Shown: positions 13,147 through 25,415 of the stretch, piece after piece
Layout: each line of letters opens with the position of its first letter
Position numbering within the stretch: the stretch's first letter is position 1
Assembly (NCBI RefSeq): GCF_018691265.1
Contig: NW_024881282.1
Location: 24,076,899-24,140,898, forward strand
DNA from: Tyto alba
Lineage: Eukaryota > Chordata > Aves > Strigiformes > Tytonidae
Direction of reading: 5' to 3'
DNA: 64,000 nucleotides
Notes under the pieces: generated by a model
Databases searched by the model: none
What the model saw: only the letters and a program-made list of their open reading frames with translations
Told to the model about the DNA's origin: nothing
Made by a program: the position numbers and the translations under genes

Positions 13147-13565
13147 TGATCTGAGGAAACACCAACCCGACAGCCCCCCTTCCTTGGGATGCTCACCAGA
13201 TGGTCCATATCAAAGGGTGGTAACTTCATTACAATGGAATGAGAAAGAACAGAATGGGCCATCTCTGGAATCTCTTGTCCTTGAGATAAGAGAGGAACAG
13301 AAACCACTGAGCCATAAAAGATAAAGGAGCTGCCAATTGGCCAAGACTTGAAGGACAAGGTGTAGGTGACCACAAGACTGAAGAAAGAAGAATATAAGAT
13401 TGTAGAAGGAGCCAGGAGGCAGTGCTGAAGGTGTTGAAACCAGCAGCTGTGAATTGGGTGAGCCTTCACGGAGCTGCGATTCCCAGTGTTGCATTTGCTC
13501 TCTTACCTTAATAAAGATTCATTAATCCATATTTGGATGTGATTTGCCTTAATCTACCTATAACA
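13147..13565 (+). mobile_element. probable 3' LTR of a mostly deleted endogenous retrovirus
   Basis: The segment starts TGATCTGAGG and ends ...CTATAACA (about 419 bp). It holds an AATATAAGAT TATA-like element at about 13391 and an AATAAAG polyadenylation signal at 13510, about 115 bp later, in the order U3-R-U5 on the + strand. The polypurine tract just upstream supports a 3' LTR rather than a solo LTR. With no 5' partner, a target-site duplication cannot be tested. The open frames on the minus strand (13062-13469, 13210-13494) cross the border and are not genes. Confidence 0.5.
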
Positions 13566-14095
13566 TATTGGATATTACGTTTCAGTAATTTCCGAAGGAG
13601 AAAAATGTTAGTGCTGCATCACTTTGGCAACCTTCCTTTACTTATTCAGGTTGTTAGTTTGAAGCTTTTGAGATCATCTTTTTACCAATTCAATGTGTGT
13701 TAGAATGTGCAACCAGGGATTTCTTCATAGAAAGTGACTCATTTTAGATATAAAATGGAAATGAATAGCCTTAATAACTTTATGAGTATGATGTGGCATC
13801 CTCAAGCCAGCAAGGACAGCACTCCAAAGTGCCACCAGTTTTAGCTGATAATCAAATTACCAAACTAGTTCAGAATGGAGAAGAAAGAAATCATGAAACA
13901 TTTGAGATTTTAACGAAAGCAGACAATGCAACGTTTGTTTTACATAATCACACAGGAAGAGACAAAGAGAATTTAGGCTGGCAAATTGACACATCCAAAG
14001 AAATTTCAGTGTCTGTCAATGTTAAGTTAGTCAAATTATACAACAGTCCCTACACATTGGCCATTTACTGTGACAAATAGAACATTCTTCTAAAG
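13566..14095 (+). other. unrecognised open frame upstream of a CR1
   Basis: A 95-codon open frame at 13793-14080 is preceded in frame by further open codons from about 13752. The peptide has a plausible protein composition (segments such as HETFEILTKADNATFVL and SVSVNVKLVKLYNSPYT) and ends at a TAG just before the CR1 begins. I do not recognise it. It could be an exon remnant, a piece of an older element or chance. No clear splice acceptor was identified. Confidence 0.25.
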
Positions 14096-14097
14096 AA

Positions 14098-16865
14098 AGG
14101 CCTTCATGGGGAACTTCAGCCACCCTGATATCAGATGAAGGGACAACATAGCAGGACACAAGTAATCCAGGACATTCCTGGAATGCGCTGATGATAATTT
14201 CCTTCTCCAAGTGATAGAAGAGGCAACAAGGAGAGGTGCTATGCTGGACCTTGTTCTCACCAGCCAGGAGGGGCTGGCTGGCAGCCTTGGCTGCGATGAC
14301 CATGACATGGTAGAGTTCAAGATCCTTAGGGCAGTGAGGAGGAAGCACAGCAAGCTTGCTACTCTGGGCTTCAGGAGAGCGAACTTTGGCCTCTTCAGCG
14401 ATGTGCTTGTCAGAGTGCCATGGGATAAAGCCCTGGAGGGAAGAGAGGCCCAAGAAAGCTGGTTAATATTCAAGGATCACCTCCTCCAAGCTCAGCAGGA
14501 GTGATGCATACCAACAAAGGGGAAGTCAGGCAGAAACGCCAGGAGGCCTGCGTGGAAGAACAAGTTGCTCCTGGACAAACACACACAAAAAGGAAGCCTA
14601 CAGAGGGTGGAAGCAAGGTCAGGTAGCCTGGGAGGAATACAGAGGTACTGTCCGAGCAGCCAGGGATCAGGTCAGAAAAGCTAAAGCCCTGATAGAATTA
14701 AATCTGGCCAGGGACATCAAGGGCAATAAGAAAAGTTTCTACAGGTACATTGGTGATAAAAGGAAGACCAGGGAAAATGTGGGCCCTCTCTGGAAGGAAA
14801 TGGGAGACCTCATTATGTGGGGCATGGAGAAAGCTGAGGTACTCAATGAGTTCTTCACCTCAGTTTTTACCAGCAAGTGCTCCAGCCACACCCTCTAAGA
14901 GGCAAAAGTCAAAGACAGGGACTGGGAGAATGAAGCATTTCCCGCTGGAGGAAGAGATCAGGTTTGAGACCATCTAAGGAACCTGAAGGTACACAATTCC
15001 ATGGGATCTGATGAGATGCATCCATGGGTCCTGAGGGAACTGGCAGATGAAGTGGCTAAGCCACTATCCATCATATCTGAGAATTTAGGGCAGTCCAGTG
15101 TAGTTCCCATTGACTGGAAAAGGGGAAACATAACCCCCATTTTTACAAAGGGAAATAAAGAGGACCCAGGGAGTTACAGGCCAGTCAGTCTCATCTTGGT
15201 GCCTGGTAAGATCATGGAGTGGATCCTCCTGGAAACTGTGCTAGGGCACATGGAAAATAAGGAGGCAATTTGTGACAGTCAACATGGCTTCATGAAGGGC
15301 AAATCCTGCCTGAAGAATTTGGTGGCCTTCTGTGACAGGATTGCAGCCTTGGTGGGTAAGGGAAGAGCAACTGACTTAATCCACCTGGACTTGTGCAAAG
15401 CATTTGACATTGTCCCGCACATGTACTCCGGCAACTCTATAAGAGTCAGAAATCAAAATCCCTTTATTGCCGATATAAGTACGCTTATATATCTTCCTAG
15501 CAACTGATCACACATAAACAAAAGGCTTGATTGGCTACATGCATTCTTCACACACTGCCCACCTGTCTAAGACTAACATTTGAATGGTTATTACCCCCTG
15601 TCCATAATACACCAGACAACTCACTGGCTACAAGTTAGTTACTGCTATCCTAAGCCTATTGGTTAATTAAATCTTACAAACACAAACACAATGTTCTATA
15701 CACTTTTAGCTCAAGGTAGGAAACTTTCCACTGTTTAAGAAACGACCAGATGTTTTCCATTAACCATAGCCTGGCATGTTTTCTTCAGGCAAAGCTCAGC
15801 ATCCTTGTCTTGTTTTTCTTCATACCTGTTTGCTACTCCCAAGGCTTCTGGCCAACCAGGGTCAAGATGTCCTCATCACTCACCAGCTGTACAGCACTCT
15901 CAGTTCTTCTGAGTGGCGTTTCTCAAGGGTCAGTGTTGAGATGGTGCAGTTTAACATCTTTGCTGGCGACACGGACAGTGGGATTGAGCACACCCTCAGC
16001 AAGTTTGCCGATGTCACCAAGCTGTGTGGTGCGGTCAACACACTGGAGGGAAGGGATGCCATCCAGAGGTGGGCCTGTGCAAACCTCATGAAGTTCAACA
16101 AGGCCAAGTGCAAGATCCTGCACATGAGTCAGGGCAATCCCAATCACAAATACAGGCTGGGCAATGAGTGGATTGAGTTCAGTCCTACAGAGAAGGACTT
16201 GGGCGCATTGGTAGGTGGAAAACTGACTAGGAGCCACCCAAGTTCACTCGCAGCCCAGAAAGCCAATATATCCTGGGCTGCATCAAGAGAAATGTGGCCA
16301 GCAGGTTGAGGGAGGTGATTCTCCCCCTCTACTCTGCTCTCATGAGACCCCACCTAGAGTACCTTGTTCAGCTCTGGGGCCCCCAACAGAAGAAGGACAT
16401 GGACCTGCTTAAGCAAGTCCAGAGGAGGTCCACAAAGATGATCAGGTGGCTGGAGCACCTCTCCTGTGAAGACAGGCTGAAGGAGTTAGGATTTTTCAGC
16501 CTGAAGAAGAGAAGGGTCTGGGGAGAGGTTATAGCAGCCTTCCAGTACCTAAAGGTGGCCTAAAAGAAAGCTAGAGAGGGACGTTTTACAAAGGCATGTA
16601 GTGATAGGACAAGGGGTAATGTTTTAAACTGAAAGAGGGTAGATTTAGATTAGGTATAAGAAAGAAAGTCTTCACTATGCAGGTGGTAAGACACTGGAAC
16701 TGGTTGCCCAGAGAGGTTGTGGATGCCCCCTGCCTGGAAGCCTGGATGGGGCTTTGAGCAACTTGATCTCCTGGAAGGTGTCCCTGCCCCTGGCAGCCGG
16801 GTTGGAACTAGATGATCTTGAAGGTCTCTTCCAACCCAAACCATTATATGATTATACTATTCTGT
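14098..16865 (+). mobile_element. CR1 LINE, 5'-truncated, interrupted by an LTR
   Basis: The reading begins in the ORF2 endonuclease C-terminus (MGNFSHPDI near 14107), passes the linker (ATRRGAMLDLVLTSQEG, about 14226) and the reverse transcriptase (PISYRP-type motif 'GSYRPVSLI' near 15170; HGFMKGKSC near 15285; LDLCKAFD near 15390), and breaks at 15421 where an LTR is inserted. It resumes at about 15910 with the FADVTKLCG catalytic block and runs through the C-terminal region ([13 protein letters not shown]) to the 3' UTR, 'gatgatcttgaaggtctctt', ending near 16865. The catalytic FADD is FADV. Frameshifts and stops are scattered throughout. About 100-140 bp of CR1 is missing at the LTR's right side. 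Confidence 0.93.
15422..15902 (-). mobile_element. solo LTR nested in the CR1 reverse transcriptase
   Basis: On the minus strand the element has a TATATAAG box near 15484, an AATAAAG polyadenylation signal near 15461 and a terminus ...CCGGAGTACA at 15422, a short-R layout typical of avian retroviruses. The CR1 is cut inside the segment after LDLCKAFD. The other end is uncertain: ...AAGCTCA at 15798 or ...CTCTCA at 15902, because the CR1 does not resume until about 15910. A clean target-site duplication was not found, which suggests a deletion at that junction. Confidence 0.65.
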
Positions 16866-18329
16866 TAAGTGAGCGGAAAATACAAACATTGGAATGTAGA
16901 TTATTAACACCATTTTTAGCTGCCATCAAATCCAGTTTTACAAGGAAAAAAACAAGTTTAATGATTTGTTTCCTATGTAAATGTTTGTCAAATACTTGTG
17001 CAGTTAGGAAAACAACATGATACATGAAAAGGGAAAGTGTTTTCCTGGGAGGAATGACAAGTGGAGGATTTTAGATAGAGTGATTTTGAATTAACTGATT
17101 TCCTGAGGCTTAAATAGAACAACAACTTTGAAAACAGCCAAAGACTTGCTAAGAGCTGGGGAATTGCCACAGCTTTTCTTGCAAACCACCTAAACAAACC
17201 CCCACTGATAACCTTTTCACTGGAACTTTCACATCTTGTTTCTATCAGAACAGAACAGCTACATATTACCTTCTGGACTCATTTCCTATACTGTAAAGGA
17301 AAAATTAACAGAAGGACAAGAAGGCAATTTACATGCAGGGGATTGAGCTTTACTAGCTATATTTCTAAAAGTCAAACCAGACACTCTACACAGAATATTC
17401 TGAATAACTGCCCAACTTGACAGACATGACTCTGAGGCCTTCCAAAGACCTGAAAGTTCTCAACTATGAATTTATCCAAGTCAGACACACTGTCTCAATG
17501 TACCTAATGTCAGAACAAGTAACTATTCCTTACATTCACTATGAGGCAGTTTTTACTGAGGAAATGGAAAATAAAATTGAAAATAATATTATAAGAATGT
17601 AATGTGCAATTAAACTACTTTATCCAGTTAGTGACTGCCAACCCTGCAAGTACAATATATACCTTCTCACCTCCCAGTCTCCTTCCATATCTCATATGTT
17701 TACTTCATTCCTCCTCTGCAAACACTTTACTTTCAGTCACATCTCCTCTTGAATCTTCTCTTTCTTAACGCTTGAGGAGTAGACTTTGCTGGGTGGAGCA
17801 TTCTCCATTTGGGCTAGAGTGGTGAAGTTTTTGCTAGCTTTTTATAGAAGGAACAAGATTCTTGAAGTACAGGTGATATGAGTGCACATTTGAAAGCAAA
17901 GAAACCATTTTTTTTGCTCCCAGGGTTGTTTATATACTTTATCCAATGCTTCCTGTAGCACAAATTTCTGACAACGAGGATAACAACAACACTGATTTCC
18001 CCAAGCATTAGATACATGTCCCTGCTACTTCTCTCTCTTTGCTTTCATTTCACTACCATGTAGACTTTTAATTTCTCCATGAAGAGAAGCAAAGCTTTCT
18101 AGCAGACATGGAAGCCACCCTTTGCAAAGTAAATTAAATGGTTATGGAAGAATGCAATGGTCTCTACTCTTCCCATGCACAATTTTGACCTGTGCTATCT
18201 AGCAGTCTCCTGATTCTCAGACACAGCTAAGGTGTCACTAAGCACCTAACTGTCCAGGAATCATTCCAGGCACGCAGCTTGAACACCATCACCCTGTTAA
18301 AACAGGGTTACTCAGCCAGGTTTTACTCC
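16866..18329. other. intergenic, nothing recognised
   Basis: AT-rich sequence with no gene, repeat or RNA that I can support. Confidence 0.55.
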
Positions 18330-18924
18330 CCTGCTCCACGGGGCTCCCCTCTCAGTGGAGACAGTCCTCCATGAACCTTTTCCAGTGTGAGTCTTCCCCG
18401 TGGGCTGCAGCCATTCGCATGCTGGCCCAGCGTGGGTCACCGCCGCGTGTTCCAGTCCTCCCAGCACTGAACTACAACGGGGGGTCACTCCTCCCCTCAG
18501 ACTCCTGGCTTACTTTAAGTGCAGACACCTGTCCTGGAGTAGCTTTCTCCTCAGGCTTCAGGTCAGCCTCTTCTCTGCTATGGACCTCCATGGGTGGCAG
18601 GATGGGTGGCCCTGCCGTCTCACCACAGAATAGAGGAGTCCCTACTCCCCCACACCTCCCCCACACCCTTCTCCTTCATTCCATTGACCTGGGTGTTCTT
18701 CCTTCTCACAACTCCCCCTCACAAGTCTCAGCCCCCTCCCAGGTTCCCTTTCTTAAATACATTCTTCTCGCAGCAGCAGGACCACCATCGCAGATTCGCT
18801 CAGCCCTAGCCAGAGGCAGGTCCAGCTTGGAGCTCGGAGAGCTTTCGAGAAGCTTCTCACAGGGGCAACTCCTGTAACCCCCTCCCCCAGAACAGAAAAA
18901 AACCCACGCCACAGAAAACCAGCA
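18330..18924 (-). mobile_element. degenerate or partial avian LTR
   Basis: It shares phrasing with the LTR at 4494-5561: 'ctgctccacggggctcccct', 'gtggagacagtcctccatga', 'cccgtgggctgcag', 'cttcttaaatacattctt-like', 'gagaagcttctcacaggggc' and 'aaccccctccccca'. It is shorter and diverged, with the right end near 'ccacagaaaaccagca'. The left end is unclear and no duplication was found. A 168-codon open frame (18371-18877) lies wholly inside and is not a gene. Confidence 0.6.
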
Positions 18925-21900
18925 GAATAGTTTACAAGTATCTCTCTGCAGGATATAAGAAGCTTGATAAATGGAGATGCTTCGATGCATCTGAAATAAG
19001 GTACTCACACACTAGAAGGCCCAGGGGTTGAAATCTTCTGTTCTCTGCATATCTTTTTGGAAGCTGCATGCTAATCACATTGACTTTGAGTTTGAATTAG
19101 TGAGCTCAATGTATTAGGAACTGGGAATTGACATACGAGGGAGTCCAAATTTCCATAAAACTCATATAAAGCATTAATTATAGGTGTCTGCATCTCACTC
19201 TGGAAGAACAGGACTTACATGTTAAGTGCCATATTACCTAATTTCTGGCCTTAAGTGTTAAAGCATTGTCATTTAAGGCCCTCATAAATATGTGCTTCCT
19301 TGAAAAGAACAAGAAAACTTGGCTTGACAAATGTCTAAGACCAGAACTGATACTTAGATTCTGTAAAGTTTGTGTATCCAACACATGCCAACATCCTTCA
19401 TCAGGTAAAGAAAAGTAATACATCAGCTAGAGTTCTGGGTAGGTATGTAGGCAGAAGAAGTTGAAATCTAAAAGCAAAATAATACAAACCCCACTAGAGT
19501 CAACCACAAACTCTGTGTTGATTACCTGTTGTGTTAATTTGGTAATCAGTTTAGCCTACTGATTAAATTTGAATTGTAAACTTAATTTGGTCCTTGCAGT
19601 GTTACGTCCCTGATTGTCTTCTTCAAGAGTCTGTTAATTTGCTCATGCTTTTTATTAAAATCCAAGTAAAACTAAGTCAACCTGGTTTATGCTGCTTTAG
19701 TGAAGTCACAGCATGGATCATAAACCCTAAAGACACAGGTAACCTCTGATCAAAAAAATCATGTCCACTAGGTTCTGTTTCCAAATGAGGTCTAAGTTCC
19801 CAAGAGTTTCTTCGTACTTGTTAAAAATAAACTACTCTTATTACCATAGAGACAGTATAAAATAATTTTTGTCAATGCTTTATTTCTCTTTTGTAGTGCC
19901 TGTGGGCTTTGTGAGTTATGCGCAGTTTCTCAGCAACTTCAGCTGTTTTCAGATGAACATATTTTTAAAACATTTAAATATGTTATATTTGTAGACAATT
20001 ACATTTTAAATCTGAGCATATGTTTCTATTGTGTTAAATCCTTCAATAATACTTTGAATATTTCTTATCTTTGAGTTAATGTTACAAATGTTTTTACTTA
20101 TTACCATATTCCTTAGAAATATTCCCCCAAGTGTCGTTTTGACTGTATTTTACTTCCTGCTCTAACTCACAAAATCTATATATAATTTTTCATGTCCCTT
20201 CTTATTTCAACAAATGTCAGCAGCAATGTATGCAGATTTTTTTTTTTTAAATATCTCTATTTTTAATTTTCATTACATGCCTTCTTGGCAGTAAGCCAAA
20301 TAGCTTACACAATATTTGGAGAAGCATTATGGTGATTCACATCGCATGTTTTTAACCTGAACACAGCAATTACTTTAAAAAAAAAAGCAAATCTTATTGA
20401 AGCAATTCAGCCAGAGGATAAAAGTTCATTTTTTCCTGTGTATAGGTATTTTCCTTACATTTGGTTTTGAATTCACTGCACTTAACCTTAGCCCAGTAGT
20501 TTAAAGTCTCTTTTAATTTACTGTAAGTACTGTAGCACTGGGTTCGCTCTATTCTCTGACTCTTTGTGGTTTTCTTCTGGCTCCTTACATAATATTAGCA
20601 CAGTATAATGCACTGAATAAGGTATAAACCTTCCTGCTCATCAGCAGGTACTAGGGAGAGCATTTTTCTCCCTTAACTGTCACAGACCAGCTTTCAAACA
20701 AACCTATCATAGTATCAGCATATCGTGACTATTTCTACATCATCTAGCAGTCCTCTTTTGTGTCACCCAGCACGTAGCTGTGCTTCTGAGCTGCTAGCTC
20801 TCTGCCAGCAAACCTATGCTTGTGTATATTGCAGCATTCACTGGATACTACTTTATAGGTTCTGCCAGACAAAGCAGGTACACAAGCAAATCCCCAAACT
20901 GGAGCTGCAGCACCATCTACGGCAGGCCCCGAAAGTCGCTCACAGGCCGCCTCTGGCTCAGCACAGTGCAGTGAGCTTTGTGTGCTGTGCCATATACTGG
21001 GAGAGGCACTGCGAGCCTGGCTGGTTTCCAGCCACAGCATCCTGAAGTGAGCAAAGGAGGCATCTGCAGTGACTTTTACAAAAATACTTTTACAAGACTG
21101 GACTTAATCAGCTCTGACTAGGAGTGAAGAATGATGTGACACTCAGAATGGGATTGATAGAGCAGGCTGCAGCTTCACTTATTTATATACTATGTAAAAT
21201 CGAAAAGAAAAAAAAAAAAAAGAAAAGAAAATCCAGTTTTGGATATTGGGCATCACCACCTAGTTAGGAACTCCCAAATGGGAGTCAGCAGAATCTGTAC
21301 ATCTCCACTGACTTTTCAAGGCTCTGGAATCCCCCAGTTATTTTGCAAATAATCCCAGCTCACATCCCACAGCCTGCTCATACTTCCTACTGAGGGCTGG
21401 GCTTTGGCTGCCCACCTGCATGTCACCACTCTGGTTGGGCTTCACACTTCAGTGTAGCAAACAGCAAACCAAGCTACAAGCTAGACACTATAAATAATGC
21501 AATGAAAGAAACAAGTTTTTATGGGCCTAAGTTATTTCTGCTTTTCTTGGCCTGTAGAAATACAAACAACAGGGTAGCTCTTAAAGTAGTTCCTCCTGCC
21601 AGCTGACCCCTTCCTGGAGGAGTAGGAGGGAGTTTGTTACCTGCAGCTCTGAAATTACAACATAATCCTGGGATGTGCCAGCGCCAGCCCATCTGCTTTC
21701 CGTGCCCTGTCTTGCTGATCAGACAGCTTCCCATAAAAGCCATCCCTCATCCACACTTGCTATTTGTAAAGGGGATGTGACTGTGGAATTGGAAAAGAGG
21801 GGACAGACCAGTTTATCTGGTGGCAGCTCACCATCAGGTCAGCTTGGCCTTAAGGATAAACCTCACCCTCCCTGAGCAGCCTGGTAACACAGCAATTAAT

Positions 21901-24900
21901 TAAAGAATAAAACATCTATTGGGGGCCAGTGAATACTCCTAATTAATTAACCTTTTTGCTTCCTGCCTTAAAGTGTCTAGACAAACCAAGCTAACAGTGC
22001 AACTTTGAACACAAAAGCCTCTATCCCCTGCAGCTTCAGCTCACGTATCTTACATACTGCATGGCCAGACACAGGAAAATACCCTGAGCAGGACACAGAG
22101 GCTACTTAAGTGTTGGTACAATACAGGTTTACCCTGCCAGGTTCTATTTTTTTTTGTTACAGGTGAGCCAGGCAGCTGCTATTTCTTGCTGTTGGGGACA
22201 GCGGTTGAGGGCCAGCAATGCCCTACTGACAAAGCAATCTGTGGCTTGCATGGCCATTTGCCATGGAGAACTTACCCTCTCCTTCTTTGACAGGTTATTT
22301 TTCAGCTGGAGCCGTGCCTCAGACCGGTTCACTGTAAACACTGGTGCAGTCCCAACAGCAGAGACAGCCAGAGGGACAGGAAAAAGGCACAAAGAGGGGG
22401 ATTTCCATCTGCTCCAGCCTAAATCTAACCTCAGCCACACTCTGATGTGAGCAAGTGCTCCAGGCCCTGCGAGAATGAACCACAAAAATGCTCTCCAACA
22501 CCAAGAACACAACAGAAGCACACATAAATAAAAACTGAGGATATTGTTGTTTGTTTGTTTGTTTTTTTTTCCTGACAGCACATTGTGTGCAGGTGCTGGT
22601 GCAGCCACATTTTGTATGCGATGGTTTTGCAATACAGGTATTGAGTGTTCCCGGCCAGTAATAATTTGTCTCTGAGCTTTGCTGTGTGATCATTCTGGAG
22701 ACAACAAAATGGATGGGATACACCAGGGCTTTTTATTAGAATTCAGCTTTTGGCAGAAGGGTAATGAAGCTGGCATCTTACTTCAGTAATTTTGGATTTG
22801 AACAATGTACATACCAGAGCCTGTGAAAGAACAGGTAGCATATAATGCCATGAGAAAGCCAAGGAAAAATTAGCAGACCTCCCTTTCAATTCTCCAACCT
22901 CCTAGAATCACTACCTGGAAAAAAAATCTTCTAATACACAGTACTGCACCAGTTTGGTAGATGTGCCATGTTCAAGACAACAATTTTACAGCACGCAATG
23001 CTATATGTAAGCAAATTTCATTCCTCTTACAAACTATATATGACTTATCCACAGAAACCTTGGAAAAACCTCTGAAACAAATTGGAGAAGAAGCCATCTA
23101 ACTCCAGGGTTATCCATTGTAGAATCCTTTTTCCTTGAAAATAATCAACACAAAACCACTTCATATGTCACTCTTCAACAGAACCCTGTCTTTATTCAAA
23201 TGAAAACTCAGTTTCCCTGAGATCCCAGTTCTCCATGGAGTTTCTGGATGCACTCAACAAAAATCATGTCAAGAACAATATCTGAATAATCTGTGCCACT
23301 ATATTTAAAAAGAAGCTGAAGACTTCTAAAATCTAGGTAAAGTGAACTGTCATGGGGATAAAATATGAGCATTAAAATGTCTAAGTTAGCTCAGTCCAGT
23401 AGATAGATATATGATGAGCTAATAGCTGAAGGGGTAAAAATTGATAATCTTGAAGGTGAGCCAGTGAGTGCCTTATGGTACCAAAGAAAAGATGTAAACA
23501 GGAGTTCAAACAGAGATGCAGACAAGGATTTTTTGGCCTTGCTTTTTATTAAGGAATATACAGGCTCTTTGGGGGCTAGAAAGATGAAGAAGTTGCTGGA
23601 GAGCAGGATAAGAAAAGTTTAGACCATGAAATAAACATGAAAATTTGCAGAGAAATTTGGCACTGAAACGATACCACATTCACTAATCTATTTTAAAGAT
23701 GTATTTTACTAATTATTCCAGGACTTTTCCACATTTTTTTCTCACAACAGTGCTTCACAGACATCCCTGTCCTTACAGCCTGGGTTAGGAGATGCCACCC
23801 TAAAGCTACTGAGCTTCCATGCAGGTCAAGTGCTACAAGCTCTGTCATGGTGAAGAGTGGGATAAGGCAAATCAGCAGGAGCTCTGAGGCCAATGTCATC
23901 CTGGCACCAGGCTGCGCTCCTGGTCTAGCCCATCTTGCAATGAAGCAGGACACTGGAGAGATACCGTCATCTCCTGTAAAGCCATAAAGGAGAACAGGGA
24001 GCTTGAAATGATACGTGGATTAGCAAGTCACAGTAAAGATTATGATAATGTTTAATTTTTAACACAGACTGAAACAGAGGTGAATCACTGGTTATTTTAA
24101 CAGATGAGTAAATGGATGGATAATTGATTATCCCTAAGAAGCATCTCAGAAACAAGAGAGGGTCCAAAGCAATAAGGTGTGCAAACAATACTCATAAATA
24201 AAATAGCAAAGCAAAAGGAACATTTATAGATTAGATGACAAATACCCTACAGAATTATGAAAACACTAGAATGGTAAAACAAGAAAATGTTGACCCTCTT
24301 TGTGTACCAGGAAACCAAGGAGTCTTACAAACACACCATCTCCATGCAGTCACCTTTCACAGCAAAATGTTTCCCTGCACGCATTTAGCCCTTTATCACA
24401 CTAAAAATACAACATGACAAATGCCTTCTTTCTGCGAGACATAGGGATGTTTGTGTATATTGACTGATTCCTGCATGTATATGCTGCAATGAAAAGCTCT
24501 ATGGGTTTGTCCACGTGTCTCTCACCCAGAGAAGGTCCCCATGACCCGCTCACCCCACTCCTGGCTATGATCCCTGTCTGTGGACATAACTCTTGCTTGC
24601 CATTGCAGAACTCAAATAAGCTGACCCCCACTAGCTGGAGCGGGCAGCGTTGCCAACGCAGACCACGCTGCCTGGAGGTCTCCCACAGTCAGTGGGAAGG
24701 GCTTTTAGCCCCTCACGGATGAAACTGCTACTATTTCCACTGCTATTGCGGACAGCATCTGTAGCCAAGCGCTCTTCTGCTAGGCAGCAGCTTTGAAATG
24801 TTTACCAGTGGGGGTGAGGAAAGGGCTGACAACAGCTGTGTGAATCATTCATCACAAAAAGCACGAGCGCTGCTTTTATTCCTCCTTTCAGGATAGGTGA

Positions 24901-25190
24901 CAGCTCTAATTCCTCAAGCTCTATTTTTCTGCGATTCTGGTGAATTTTTATGCATATGGCTGTCACAAACATTACTGTGAAGATCTATATCTGATATTGA
25001 AAATTCAGGTCGAGACTATCACAAAGACTGTGTGGGCCTGTCTCACGTTCTTGACAGGGATGGCATTTTATACATTTTCTAGCATGCAGGTGCATTAACA
25101 TGAGATAATTCATCTTTTTAACAAGCCGGCGTTCAAATTTAGTTTGATTAGATTACTTAACCAGAAGTTTAAAAGATGCTTGCCTTGGGC
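18925..25190. other. intergenic, nothing coding recognised
   Basis: About 6 kb without a supported gene. A pair of opposite-strand open frames of about 100 codons at 20725-21045 and another at 22144-22632 sit in slightly GC-richer patches but show no domain. Simple repeats: A-rich tract near 21205-21230 and (GTTT)n near 22546-22570. Confidence 0.55.
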
Positions 25191-25199
25191 TTGTGTTTC

Positions 25200-25415
25200 A
25201 CCACCAGCAGCAAGCCGTCCTCTCCAGCTCAGCGCCCCGGGGCCCACCGAGGTGGCTGCTGCCAGACCTCCTGCTTGCTGCCCGGGAGCCCATCCCCGGG
25301 AGATGGCTGGCCCAGAGGGACGTGGCGGGAAAGCTCAGGCACCCGACAGCAGCCGAACGGCTCTGCCCATCCGCGCCCCGCAGCTCCGGCAGGCCCGGAA
25401 GCCTCAGCCCAGACA
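25200..25415. promoter_or_regulatory. small CpG-rich patch
   Basis: Within AT-rich surroundings this short segment has many CpG dinucleotides (for example 'cagcgccccggggcccaccg' and 'catccgcgccccgcagctcc') and high GC. It could be a small CpG island marking a promoter or first exon, or a GC-rich repeat remnant. Overlapping open frames in all three + frames are a composition effect. No TATA box, splice donor or known first exon is evident. Confidence 0.35.

Noticed and set aside
13062..13494. Two minus-strand frames of 135 and 94 codons
   Set aside because: They cross the LTR border antisense to its promoter and polyadenylation signals and have no domain.
15776..16309. 177-codon open frame as a gene
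   Set aside because: It is a chimera: the first part is LTR or unknown insert and the rest is CR1 reverse transcriptase.
18371..18877. 168-codon open frame
   Set aside because: Lies in a degenerate LTR related to the one at 4.5 kb.
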